Origin: an uncultured Clostridiaceae bacterium
Lineage (GTDB): Bacteria; Bacillota; Clostridia; TANB77; CAG-508
Assembly: GCA_949927585.1 (NCBI GenBank)
Contig: CATLFA010000004.1
Location: forward strand, 1 to 64,000
Direction of reading: 5' to 3'
DNA: 64,000 nt
Positions 16,724-25,615 of the stretch are shown piece by piece (position 1 is the first letter of the stretch; every line of letters begins with the position of its first letter). The notes under the pieces were generated by a model. The model was given only the letters and a program-made list of their open reading frames with translations, was not told the origin of the DNA and searched no databases. A program made the position numbers and the translations under genes.

Positions 16724-18125
16724 TTATAATTCATTAACAAATTCTTTAAATTTATTTCCTCTTTCTGCAAAGTTTTTGAAAGCATCAAAACTTGCACTTG
16801 CTGGTGAAAGTAAAACTATATCTCCTGGCTTTGCTTTTTTATTTGCTAATTTTACAGCTTCTCCGCATATTTTCTACATAGCATATTTCTACTTTTTCTC
16901 CACCTACTGCTCTTCTTGTTGCTTCTTCTATTTTTGTTGCTGTTGGCCCTGTTAATATTAATATTTGTACTTTATTTGCTATTGTTTCTCCAACTTCTTT
17001 ATAGTCTAAGCCTTTATCTGAGCCACCAGCTAGTAATATGATGTTTTCATCAAATGCATTTAGTCCTGCTATTGTACTTGCTGGGCTTGTTCCTATTGAA
17101 TCATTATACCATTTAACACCATTTTTTTCTCTTACAAATTCTAACCTATGTTCTACTCCATTAAATTCTTTTATAACTTGAATTGCTGTTTCTAAACTTA
17201 CTAATGAACTTGTTGCCGCTAATGCTGTACATATATTTTCGTAGTTATGAATTCCTCTTAATTTTATTTCTTCTTTTTTTATTAAGTGTCTTCTAACTCC
17301 ATCTTCACAATATTTTATCATTCCATCATTATTGTCATATATAAATCCATCTTCTAATTTTTCTTTGCTACTAAAGTATATTACTTTTCCATTTGCTTCT
17401 TTTGAAAATTCACGAGTATATTCATTGTCATAGTTTAGTACAACAATTCCTTTTTCATTTTGATGTTTAAAAATATTTTTCTTTTCTTCTCTATATTCTT
17501 CATATGAGCTATGTACATTTAAGTGGTCTGGAAATATATTTGTTACAACACTAATTTCAGGGCTAATATTCATATTAGTTAATTGAAAACTGCTCATTTC
17601 TAATACTATTATATCTTCTGGTCTCATATCCTTTATTTGTGTAAAAATTGGTTTTCCTATATTTCCACCCAAGAAACATTTATAACCTGCTTTTTTTATT
17701 ATTTCATATATAATTGATGTTGTAGTTGTTTTTCCTTCTGTTCCTGTTATTCCAATTACTTTACTTGGTGTTAATTTTAATACCATTTCAATTTCAGAAG
17801 TTACTAATGCTCCTCTTTCTGCTTCTGACTTTATTTCTTTTCTATATGGCATTACTATTGGTGAACGGAAAATAATGTCAAAACCTTTCAAATTTTGTAG
17901 GTTATTATCTCCTCCAAAATATTGTATGTCATATTTGTCTATCTTTTCTATTATATCTTTATCTAATTCTGCTTTTTCCTTATTATCAAAAACAGATATT
18001 TTACAAGCTAGATTATGAAAATAGTCTAGAAGTGGTAAATTACTTACCCCTAAACCTATAATTGCTATTTTCTTTCCACTAGCAAATTTATTAAATTGTT
18101 CTAATTTTTCATTTTTAAATTCCAT
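16724..18125 (-). CDS. murD: UDP-N-acetylmuramoylalanine-D-glutamate ligase, one CGG +1 shift
   Basis: 466 residues after the shift. Cytoplasmic Mur ligase that adds D-Glu to UDP-MurNAc-L-Ala. Landmarks: N-terminal Rossmann [16 protein letters not shown] loop [66 protein letters not shown] and [10 protein letters not shown]. The shift site ATG CGG A at 16863-16865 restores VENM-G-EAVKLA and the C-terminal [17 protein letters not shown] block, which is the conserved end of MurD. In zero frame the protein would end 9 codons later without it. Confidence 0.93.
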
Positions 18126-18242
18126 TTGTTTTCTCTCCTTTTTTATTATAAATTGGATGTAGAATGTCGAAATAGTAGTATTTATAACATATAGAGTAAT
18201 CTTTTCTATTGTTTTGTTTTCTTTTCAGGTACAAAATATTGT

Positions 18243-18914
18243 TTAAATTTCTTTTATGTATTCACATACTTTATTTGCTGATTCTAGTGCTGTTTTGCAT
18301 TCAGTAACATCAACTGTTATTGTATTTGCATATGTTTTATAAAATCCAGACTTTTCTTGTAATTCATCTCTTTTAGCAATATGTGTTTTTAGCTCTTCTA
18401 GGCTTACTTCATTGTTATACTGTTTTAACTTTCTTTTTGCTCTTTCTTCTAAAGAAGCAGTAATAAAAAAGTGATAATCTAAGTCTGGATATATTTGCAT
18501 AAGTGCTCTTCCTGACACTATTACATTATATTTTTCTTTTAAATTATTTATGATGTTTCTTGCAAAAATAAATAATTCTATGTTATTTGCTATGTTACTT
18601 GCAACTGATACTGCCATTGATGTTTCCTCATTTTGTAATTTTTTTTCTTCTATTTTCTGGTTTTCTACATATACTACTGTTTCACTATTTTCTAATTCTA
18701 TTTTTACGCCTAGATCTTTCATTACTTTTGTAATATCAATATTTTGTAATGTTTTAATATTTTTGTTTTTACTAATAAATGCATATACTATTCCTCTGTA
18801 CAAGTTTCCTCCATGTAAAATAACACTATTTGGAATTTTTGAAAGTAATTCCCTACATATAGAAGTTTTTCCACTTCCTACTAAGCCTTCTATTCCTATT
18901 ACTATATTTTCCAT
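18243..18914 (-). CDS. Cytidylate-kinase-like P-loop nucleotide kinase
   Basis: 223 residues with P-loop GLVGSGKTS at 10-18, VSGRALMQIYPDLDYHFFITASLEERAKRK (lid/base region) and a C-terminal VDVTECKTALESANKV, the pattern of the CMP kinase family. The substrate-binding loop differs from housekeeping Cmk (SGRALMQI where DGRDIGT is usual), so it may be a paralog with other specificity. It is upstream of murD in the same direction, 117 bases apart. A second such domain is fused to the MATE transporter at 60505. Confidence 0.75.
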   Translation of the reverse strand: MENIVIGIEGLVGSGKTSICRELLSKIPNSVILHGGNLYRGIVYAFISKNKNIKTLQNIDITKVMKDLGVKIELENSETVVYVENQKIEEKKLQNEETSMAVSVASNIANNIELFIFARNIINNLKEKYNVIVSGRALMQIYPDLDYHFFITASLEERAKRKLKQYNNEVSLEELKTHIAKRDELQEKSGFYKTYANTITVDVTECKTALESANKVCEYIKEI

Positions 18915-19097
18915 ATTATCATTCCTTTTTTATATTCTTATGAAAGTCATATGCGATAGCGATTACGTTTTCTAATAAGATTGTTATGGAAGAATTAGAT
19001 TTTCTTAGCTGGTTTTTGCCACTTAGAAAATATTATTCTTGCTTTTTTATTTATAAAGGCATTATAACATATTTTTTTAATTTGTAAAATAGATGGT

Positions 19098-19403
19098 TTA
19101 TATTTTAATTAAGTTTATGTAATTGGATTTTTGTGGGTATATATTTAAGATATTAATATTGTTATTATTTATAGAATATAAAATAACATATTTTGAAATA
19201 ATAATTTTTCTAATTTCTTTTTGATTAATTATTTTTATTACTTGATACATTCTAGGATATTCTTGTAGATATAAAATTTTCAAACGAAATTCTTTTTTTA
19301 TTCTTTGAGATAATGGAATTGAATAATTTGAAACATTTTCAATTATTTGATAAAAATCTTCTGAAAATGAAGGAGATATGATTAGTTTATTTTTAATAGG
19401 CAA
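19098..19403 (-). CDS. RelE/ParE-family toxin
   Basis: 101 residues, basic, with the RelE/ParE fold pattern: SPSFSEDFYQIIENVSNY, LKILYLQEYPRMYQV and EIRKIIISKYVILYSINN. It overlaps the 3' end of the antitoxin gene by 11 bases and starts with TTG at 19403, with GAGGAG upstream inside the antitoxin gene, so the two are translationally coupled. The target (mRNA at the ribosome or gyrase) cannot be told from the sequence. Confidence 0.8.
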   Translation of the reverse strand: MPIKNKLIISPSFSEDFYQIIENVSNYSIPLSQRIKKEFRLKILYLQEYPRMYQVIKIINQKEIRKIIISKYVILYSINNNNINILNIYPQKSNYINLIKI

Positions 19404-19623
19404 TTTTTATCTCCTCATTTTCAGTATTCTTATGTTCTTTTTCAATTCTTTCCATTAGCTCATCTAATTTTTTCATAAATACTTCTAATGGTATTCCTTC
19501 AATTTCACCTTTGTCTAATTTCTCAGCAAGTTCGGCAGCTTCCATTATTTTTCTTTCTTCATATTGTTTATATGGCATGATGTTACCATTTTCGTCTCTA
19601 AAATCATACATACTTGTAATCAT
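19393..19623 (-). CDS. Antitoxin of a RelE/ParE-type pair
   Basis: 76 residues, acidic and helical (EERKIMEAAELAEKLDKGEIEGIPLEVFMKKLDELMERIEK), ATG at 19623 with AAGGAA upstream. It precedes and overlaps the toxin gene, the usual order. It would bind the toxin and repress the operon; no operator palindrome is obvious in the A/T-rich upstream region. Confidence 0.78.
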   Translation of the reverse strand: MITSMYDFRDENGNIMPYKQYEERKIMEAAELAEKLDKGEIEGIPLEVFMKKLDELMERIEKEHKNTENEEIKIAY

Positions 19624-19783
19624 TTTTTTATATTCCTTTCTTTATTTTATATTATATATTTTAATATATAAATATATACTTGTCAAACAAATTTTTGCGA
19701 CAATTTTTGACATATTGTTTTTAGTATACATTTATAAATTTCAGGTCACAATATAAATATAATTAGAAAGGTGGTGCATTTTT

Positions 19784-19897
19784 ATGTCAGAAAAAAATAA
19801 TAAAAACAACAAAAAAAATAATAACAACCAAAAAAATAACCAAAATAATCAAAACAGAAATAACAATAACGAAAACAACAATAACAATTGTAGATAA
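19784..19897 (+). CDS. Asn/Lys-rich small protein, 37 aa
   Basis: Starts MSEKNNKNNKKNNNNQKN and consists almost only of Asn, Lys and Gln, ending NNNCR. AAAGGTGG lies 8 bases before the ATG and a strong terminator begins 2 bases after the stop, so it is a genuine expressed unit. Similar Asn-rich peptides occur among small spore proteins, but no function can be assigned. Confidence 0.65.
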   Translation: MSEKNNKNNKKNNNNQKNNQNNQNRNNNNENNNNNCR

Positions 19898-19898
19898 G

Positions 19899-19945
19899 AA
19901 AAATAGCACTCCCACAAATATAAAATTTGTAGGAGTGCTATTTTA
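19899..19945. terminator. Bidirectional terminator
   Basis: AAAATAGCACTCC, A/T arms, GGAGTGCTATTTT with ACAAAT/ATTTGT inner stem; shared by the convergent genes at 19784 and 19943. Confidence 0.9.
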
Positions 19946-20254
19946 TACTTCAAAAGCTGTTATAAAGCAATATACTGCTATCCAGAACTTATATGTAAAT
20001 GAAGAACGAACATATACTTCATAATTGGTAAGCCATCTGTGCTTATCCTCTGGAGTAATATAATTATATCTTGAATCTTCATATATTACATAACCAGAAG
20101 ATGAACTTTTTGAACATATTTCATGTGTTTTTGCTTTATGATTCTTTTCTAACCGTTTTAATACTTCTTTGCTAGTACCTCTTGCTAAAACTTTATCGGT
20201 ATTATCCAAAGGTAAGCCAAAGTTCTCAATATTTTTTAAGGTTACTTTAATCAT
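19943..20254 (-). CDS. Orphan protein, 103 aa, in-frame CGG
   Basis: Starts MIKVTLKNIENFGLPLDNTD with GGGAGG upstream of ATG 20254. Contains SKEVLKRLEKNHK, a Ser-rich stretch, ITPEDKHRWLTNYEVYVRSS and an aromatic C-terminus. CGG at 20153-20155 is in frame as arginine; reading GGT instead would meet TAG at once. No family recognised. It forms a coupled cluster with two very short frames upstream. Confidence 0.6.
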   Translation of the reverse strand: MIKVTLKNIENFGLPLDNTDKVLARGTSKEVLKRLEKNHKAKTHEICSKSSSSGYVIYEDSRYNYITPEDKHRWLTNYEVYVRSSFTYKFWIAVYCFITAFEV

Positions 20255-20330
20255 TCTCGTTCCTCCCTAATTCTTTTTCAAGTGAATTTTTAAATCTTCT
20301 TTTTTCATCTTTGACTCTTAAGAATATCAC
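20247..20330 (-). CDS. Short coupled reading frame, 27 aa
   Basis: GTG start at 20330 overlapping the TGA of the preceding frame (GTGA), sequence MIFLRVKDEKRRFKNSLEKE and so on, stop overlapping the ATG of the 19943 gene. Overlaps at both ends suggest translational coupling. No family; could instead be one part of a frameshifted gene together with the 18-residue frame upstream. Confidence 0.4.
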   Translation of the reverse strand: MIFLRVKDEKRRFKNSLEKELGRNEND

Positions 20331-20383
20331 CTTAATATTGCCTTTCTCCGCTTATTTTTTGTTTCGTTTGAAAAATCTTTCAT
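20327..20383 (-). CDS. Leader-like short reading frame, 18 aa
   Basis: MKDFSNETKNKRRKAILR with an excellent RBS (AAAGGAGGG 7 bases before ATG 20383). CGG at 20348-20350 is in frame. It may be a leader peptide or the 5' part of an old gene. Only the RBS and the GTGA overlap support it. Confidence 0.4.
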   Translation of the reverse strand: MKDFSNETKNKRRKAILR

Positions 20384-20467
20384 ATACAAAACCCTCCTTT
20401 ATATATTTACTTTTTTAAGTTACTTGCATTATATTATCACATTTTACATAATTTTGCAAGAGTAAAA

Positions 20468-20516
20468 GGGCATAATTCGGTATTCTTTTAAGTTTTCTTT
20501 ACCGATTAAGCCCCTA
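20468..20516. repeat. Dispersed palindromic repeat, family S copy 2
   Basis: GGGCATAATTCGGTA ... TACCGATTAAGCCCC. The same half-sites as at 3713 and 34032. Confidence 0.7.
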
Positions 20517-20573
20517 TAATTTTTATTATTTATGTTTTGTATTTGTTTTAGTTTTCTATCTTGTTTCCGCAAT

Positions 20574-20797
20574 GGGGACAGTCCCTCTTGGGACATCTTC
20601 GATTACCCAAGGGGGTGCTTTTAGTTTCTTTACTTCTTGTTCTTTTCTACCCTTTGTACTTTCTTTGCTTGGTTTCCGATTGGGTACATTTGTTATTTTT
20701 TCTACATTATTTTTATTTCGTATTATTTTTTATTTTCTGTCTTGTTTTAGTTGCCCAATCTAACTTTTTGGCACCCATTCAGGGACAGTCCCCATTG
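20574..20797. repeat. GGGGACAGTCCC palindromes next to uvrA
   Basis: Region between the orphan gene and the uvrA stop with no credible gene. It holds GGGGACAGTCCC at 20575, GGGACA with ACCCAAGGGGG at 20595-20616 and GGGACAGTCCCC at about 20781, immediately beside the uvrA end. A related GGGGAC/GTCCC cluster lies at the other end of uvrA (23662-23711). Confidence 0.55.
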
Positions 20798-20817
20798 CTA
20801 CCCATTGCTACGTATTG

Positions 20818-23648
20818 CTAGTTTAGGTATTTCTTTAAGAATTTTCCAGTGTAGCTTTGCTCATTTCTTACTATTTGTTCTGGTGAGCCTACTGCTATTA
20901 TTTGTCCGCCTTTGTCACCGCCTTCTGGGCCTAGGTCTATTATATAGTCGGCGGTTTTTATTAGGTCTAAGTTGTGTTCTATTACTATTATGCTGTTTCC
21001 GGTGTCTACTAGCCTTTGCAATATGTCTACTAGTTTGTGAACGTCTGCTATGTGAAGTCCAGTTGTTGGCTCATCTAAGATATATAGTGTTTTTCCAGTT
21101 GCTTTTTTTGATAGTTCAGTTGCTAATTTTACACGTTGTGCTTCTCCACCAGATAATGTTGTTGATGGTTGCCCTAGTTTGATATAGCCTAAACCTACAT
21201 CATATAGTGTTTGTATTTTATTTTTTATTTTTGGTAGGTTTTTGAAGAATTCTAGTGCTTCTTCTACTGTCATATCTAGTACGTCTGATATTGTTTTTCC
21301 TTTATATTTTACTTCTAAGGTTTCTTTGTTATATCTTTTTCCATGGCATACTTCACATGGCACATATACATCTGATAAGAAGTGCATTTCTATTTTTAAT
21401 ATACCATCTCCGTTACAAGCTTCACACCTTCCACCTGCTACGTTAAAGCTGAATCTTCCTTTGTCATATCCACGCATCTTTGCTTCATTTGTTCCTGCAA
21501 ATAAGTCTCTTATAAAGTCAAACACTCCTGTATATGTTGCTGGGTTTGAACGTGGTGTTCTTCCTATTGGTGATTGGTCTATGTTTATTATTTTGTCTAT
21601 GTTTTCTAGTCCTTTTACTTCTTTACATTTTCCTGGTTTTTCATTTGAACCGTTTAAATCTCTTGCTACTGTTTTATATAGTATTTCATTTACTAGTGTG
21701 CTTTTTCCTGAGCCTGAAACACCTGTTACACATACAAATTGACCTAATGGGAATTTTACATTTACATTTTTTAGGTTGTTTTGATTAGCTCCCTTTACTT
21801 CTATTGCTTTACCATTTGATTTTCTTCTTTTTGAAGGAACTTTTATTTGCTTTCTTCCACTTAGGTAGTCTCCCGTGACTGAGCCCTCTACTTTTTTAAT
21901 TTCTTCAGCAGTTCCGCTGAGCCATTACTTTTCCTCCATGTACTCCTGCACCTGGTCCTATATCTATTATTTGGTCTGCAGCATACATTGTGTCTTCATC
22001 GTGTTCTACTACTAGTACTGTATTTCCTAAATCTCTTAATTTTTTTAGTGTTGCTATTAGTTTGTCATTATCTCTTTGGTGAAGACCTATACTTGGTTCA
22101 TCTAGTATATATAGTACTCCTGTTAGGCCAGAACCTATTTGTGTTGCTAAACGTATACGCTGTGCTTCCCCTCCTGATAAACTTCCTGCATTTCTTGATA
22201 GTGTTAAATATTCTAGCCCTACATCCATTAAAAATTGAAGCCTTTTGTTTAGTTCTTTTAAAATTTGGTCTGCTATCATTGCATCTTTTTTGGTTAAAGT
22301 TAAAGAATTTAGGTAATATTTTATTTTATCTATTGACATGTCTGTTAGTTCATTTATGTTTTTATCTCCCACTTTTACTGATAAGCTATTTTTACTTAAA
22401 CGTGCTCCACTACATGTAGGGCAGTCGCTTTCGCTCATGTACATTTCGTAAAAATCTCTCATTCCTTGTGATTTTGTTTCACTATGACGTCTTTCTAAGG
22501 TTGGTATTACTCCTTCAAAAGGCTGTGAAAACTTTCTTGTTCCTGCAAACGAAGTATATTCGAAATCTATTACTTCATCTCCTGTACCATAAAGAATTTT
22601 TTCCATAAAATCTCGTGATAATTTTTTTATTGGTACATCTTTTATTTTTACTCCATAGTGTTTAGCTATACTTTCAAAATACATTTTTGCCATAGTATCA
22701 CCTTTTTTCATAGTGCTTGAACCAAATGCTTTTACTCCATCGTATAAAGTTTTGTTTTTGTCTGGTATAATTAGTTCTTCGTCCATTTTCATTAAAAAAC
22801 CTATTCCACTACAACTTGGGCATGCTCCATATGGGTTATTAAATGAGAACATTCTTGGTGTTAATTCTCCTATGCTTATTCCACAGTCTGGGCAGGCATA
22901 GTTTCCACTATATAATGTTTCTGTTTTGTTTGTAGCATCTTCTATTAAAACTAATTTTTCTGCATATTTAAAAGCCATTTCTATGTCTTCTGCTAGTCTA
23001 CTTCTAATGTCTTCTTTTACAACTAGTCTATCTATTATTAGTTCTATGTTGTGTTTTTTCTTTCTATCTAAAGTTAAATCATCTGAAAGCTCTACTGTTT
23101 CACCATCTACCCTAGCACGTACAAAACCTTCTTTTTGATAGCTCTCTAATTGTTTTACAAATTCGCCTTTTCTTCCTCTTACTATTGGTGCTAATACTTG
23201 AAGTTTTGTTCCTTCTTCTAGTTGCATAACCATATCTACTATTTGGTCTACTGTTTGTTTTTGTATTTTTTTACCACAGTGTGGGCAATATGGTACACCT
23301 ATTCTTGCATATAGTAAACGGATGTAGTCATATATTTCTGTTACTGTTCCTACTGTAGAACGTGGGTTTTTTGAAGTTGTTTTTTGGTCTATTGATATTG
23401 CTGGTGAAAGCCCTACTATTGATTCAACTTCTGGTTTTTCCATTATACCTAAAAATTGCCTTGCATAGCTTGATAAGCTTTCTACATATCTTCTTTGGCC
23501 TTCTGCATATAGTGTGTCAAAGGCAAGTGAAGATTTACCGTGAGCCTGATAAGCCCGTTATTACTACTAGTTTGTCACGTGGTATTTCTATATTTATATC
23601 TTTTAAGTTATGTTCTTTTGCACCTTTTATTATTATTTTATCGTTCAT
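20818..23648 (-). CDS. uvrA: Excinuclease ABC subunit A, two CGG +1 shifts
   Basis: 942 residues after two shifts. DNA damage sensor of nucleotide excision repair, two ABC ATPase modules and zinc fingers. Site 1 at 23538-23540, TCA CGG T, sits in the first Walker [16 protein letters not shown]. Site 2 at 21914-21916, CAG CGG A, restores VMAQ-G-TAEEI after the first ABC signature ([12 protein letters not shown]). The second Walker A (VSGSGKSTL, near 21700) has no extra base. Cys motifs CPHCGKK and CPDCG/CPSCSG are present. ATG 23648 with GGAGG upstream. Length is 2 modulo 3. Several out-of-phase CGG (GGC GGT, ACG GGA) are harmless. Confidence 0.95.
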
Positions 23649-23661
23649 TTTTTCCTCCCTT

Positions 23662-23711
23662 AGTTCCCATTGGGGACGTTTCCTTTTGGGGTATCTGTCC
23701 CTTTTGGGAAT
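23662..23711. repeat. GGGGAC palindrome cluster upstream of uvrA
   Basis: TTCCCATTGGGGACGTTTCC and GGGGTATCTGTCCCTTTTGGG; same word family as at 20574-20797. It lies in the 5' region of uvrA. Confidence 0.45.
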
Positions 23712-23762
23712 ATTATACTATATTGTTTTATAAAAAACAAGAGTTTGGTAATTATTTCCTAT

Positions 23763-23804
23763 AAAACAAAAAGTCAACTTTAAGTAAAGTTGACTTTTTG
23801 TTTT
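23763..23804. terminator. Bidirectional terminator
   Basis: AAAACAAAAAGTCAACTT, 5-base loop, AAAGTTGACTTTTTGTTTT; perfect 18-bp stem. Confidence 0.85.
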
Positions 23805-23806
23805 GT

Positions 23807-23917
23807 TTATTTACTATTATTTAATTCTTCATTGAGTGATATTAATTCCTTCATCGTTACATATTGTCTTTCTAGAACTTTTTTAGTGAAATTTATTGTT
23901 GTAGTTCTAGAAACCAC
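23807..23917 (-). CDS. Short reading frame or gene remnant, 36 aa
   Basis: GTG at 23917 with AGGAG 5 bases upstream; sequence MVSRTTTINFTKKVLERQYV and EELNNSK at the end, stop just before a terminator. The frame stays open upstream of the GTG for some codons (SASNNKIGDI), so it may be the tail of a decayed gene. Confidence 0.35.
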   Translation of the reverse strand: MVSRTTTINFTKKVLERQYVTMKELISLNEELNNSK

Positions 23918-23982
23918 TATATCTCCTATTTTGTTATTAGAAGCGGATGTCTTTTATATTTAGCATTATTTATTAAAATCTA

Positions 23983-24011
23983 TTGCATTTTATGTAAATA
24001 TTTGTTATAAT
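23983..24011 (+). promoter_or_regulatory. Promoter of the orphan gene at 24067
   Basis: TTGCAT at 23983-23988, 17-base spacer, TATAAT at 24006-24011. Confidence 0.65.
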
Positions 24012-24066
24012 TTGGGTATTGTAACGTATAAATAATTTTTCTAATAATTATAAGGAGGATTAATTT

Positions 24067-24657
24067 ATGATGAAATTACGGAAATGGAGTTCTTTAAACA
24101 AGGCTGAGAAACTTGGAAGGAAAAATGCACTTAAGTCTACACTTATACTTGCTATTCCTCTATTCTTTTTAATATTACTTCTTGTACTATATACTTCATC
24201 AATACTTCATCTAAGTTTTATTAATGCTATCACACATTTACTATCATATAAGGCACCATTAACTTTAATTCTTTTTTTACTTTTTCAGTTTGGTTGCCCA
24301 ATTTTCTATTATTTTACAATAAGGAATGATGCTGTAAATTCTGCATATGATAAAGGAATAAAGGATTGCAGTAAAAAACTTGCTGAAAAAATTTTAGTTC
24401 GTGGCGAGCCTACTAAAGTAAAGCTTCTTAAAACACGAGATGGGTATTACTCAGACTTTATTTTAAATGACTTAAATGGCAGAGTTGATTATTATGCTGT
24501 TTTAGAAGTAAATCGTAATATTATTGTAATTTATCCAAAATTTTCGGATGAAAAGGAAGAAGATTTCTTTGATGATATTAGTAATGAAACAAGAAATCCC
24601 TTTGATTTCATTGAAATGGAGGAATTTAGTTCTTTTTGTGAAATAGTCGATAATTAA
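24067..24657 (+). CDS. Orphan membrane protein, 196 aa, in-frame CGG
   Basis: AAGGAGG lies before tandem ATG codons at 24067/24070. A basic N-terminus, two membrane helices (about 28-50 and 63-84) and a soluble C-terminal half that is increasingly acidic (SDEKEEDFFDDISNE). CGG at 24079-24081 (codon 5) is in frame; skipping its C would end the frame within five codons. Own promoter. Family not recognised. Confidence 0.65.
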   Translation: MMKLRKWSSLNKAEKLGRKNALKSTLILAIPLFFLILLLVLYTSSILHLSFINAITHLLSYKAPLTLILFLLFQFGCPIFYYFTIRNDAVNSAYDKGIKDCSKKLAEKILVRGEPTKVKLLKTRDGYYSDFILNDLNGRVDYYAVLEVNRNIIVIYPKFSDEKEEDFFDDISNETRNPFDFIEMEEFSSFCEIVDN

Positions 24658-24678
24658 AAACTTAAGGAGGTAAACTTT

Positions 24679-24972
24679 ATGACAAATTACACAGATTATT
24701 TGAAAAAAAGAATGGAAACTGAAGCAGAATGGGGATTATTTTGCTGTTATGAAGAAATTACATAAAAAAAAGCTCGGCAACTTCGGAAATGTGGTTTCGA
24801 AGTAACAGATTCAAAAGATTCAAATAAATCTCCCAGAAGACACAGAATAGCTTGGAAGGATGCAGTAGTTCAGTGTGCAGATGTTCATGCTTTAAATCCT
24901 GCAAGTTATGCTTATACTTGGCCTCAGAAGCTGTGGATTATTGCAATGCAGAATAGGAAGTTGTTAGATTAA
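24679..24972 (+). pseudogene. Orphan gene interrupted by an in-frame TAA
   Basis: AAGGAGG, then MTNYTDYLKKRMETEAEWGL up to EEIT, TAA at 24763-24765, then KKARQLRKCGFEVTDSKDS in the same frame to QNRKLLD. Both halves look coding and are in one frame of 97 sense codons, so a single GAA or AAA to TAA mutation is the simplest explanation. Two in-frame CGG (24775-24777, 24784-24786) follow the stop. Probably the second gene of the 24067 transcript. Confidence 0.55.
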
Positions 24973-24982
24973 TTCAGAGTAT

Positions 24983-25030
24983 AATACAAAAAAATTCAAC
25001 CTTTTATTTGGTTGAATTTTTTTGTATTAT
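24983..25030. terminator. Bidirectional terminator overlapping the cysE end
   Basis: AATACAAAAAAATTCAACC, 8-base loop, GGTTGAATTTTTTTGTATT. The last codons of cysE lie in one arm. Confidence 0.85.
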
Positions 25031-25536
25031 CTCTCCTGGAATTCCTACTACTGTTGAATTTTCTGGTATATCTTTTAATACTACTGCGTTTGCTCCTATT
25101 TTTACATTGTTTCCTACCTTTATTGGACCGAAGCACTTTTGCTCCACAACCTACTATTACATTATTTCCTAAATCTGGGTGTCTTTTATTCTTATCTTTT
25201 CCTGTTCCACCTAAAGTTACATTATGATATATTGTACAGTTATTTCCAATTGTCGTTGTTTCTCCTATTACTATTCCCATTCCATGGTCTATAAATAACT
25301 TTCTTCCTATTTTGGCTCCTGGGTGGATTTCTATTCCTGTAAAAAACCTTCCAAGTTGCGAGTTTAACCTTGCTAGAAAGAATAGTTTATGTTTGTATAG
25401 AAAATGTGATATTCTATGAAATACTAATATGTGAAAACCGTGGGTATAAAATTATTACTTCTAATATATTTCTAGAAGCTGGGTCTTTTCTTTTTATATT
25501 TTTAGCATCTTCGTATAATTCCTTTAAAAATTTCAT
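25004..25536 (-). CDS. cysE: Serine O-acetyltransferase, two CGG +1 shifts
   Basis: 176 residues, short bacterial CysE that makes O-acetylserine for cysteine synthesis. Left-handed beta-helix hexapeptide repeats: [31 protein letters not shown] and [15 protein letters not shown]. Site 1 at 25438-25440, CCA CGG T, restores [16 protein letters not shown], the conserved PGFHA-like helix. Site 2 at 25128-25130, CTT CGG T, restores [24 protein letters not shown] 25536 has AAAGGTG upstream. Length 2 modulo 3. No cysK neighbour. Confidence 0.92.
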
Positions 25537-25615
25537 ATATATCACCTTTATTATTATATGAATTTTTAGTAAAAATGTTATTTATACTTGTAATTAAAAA
25601 TCAAAGAGTTGTAAC

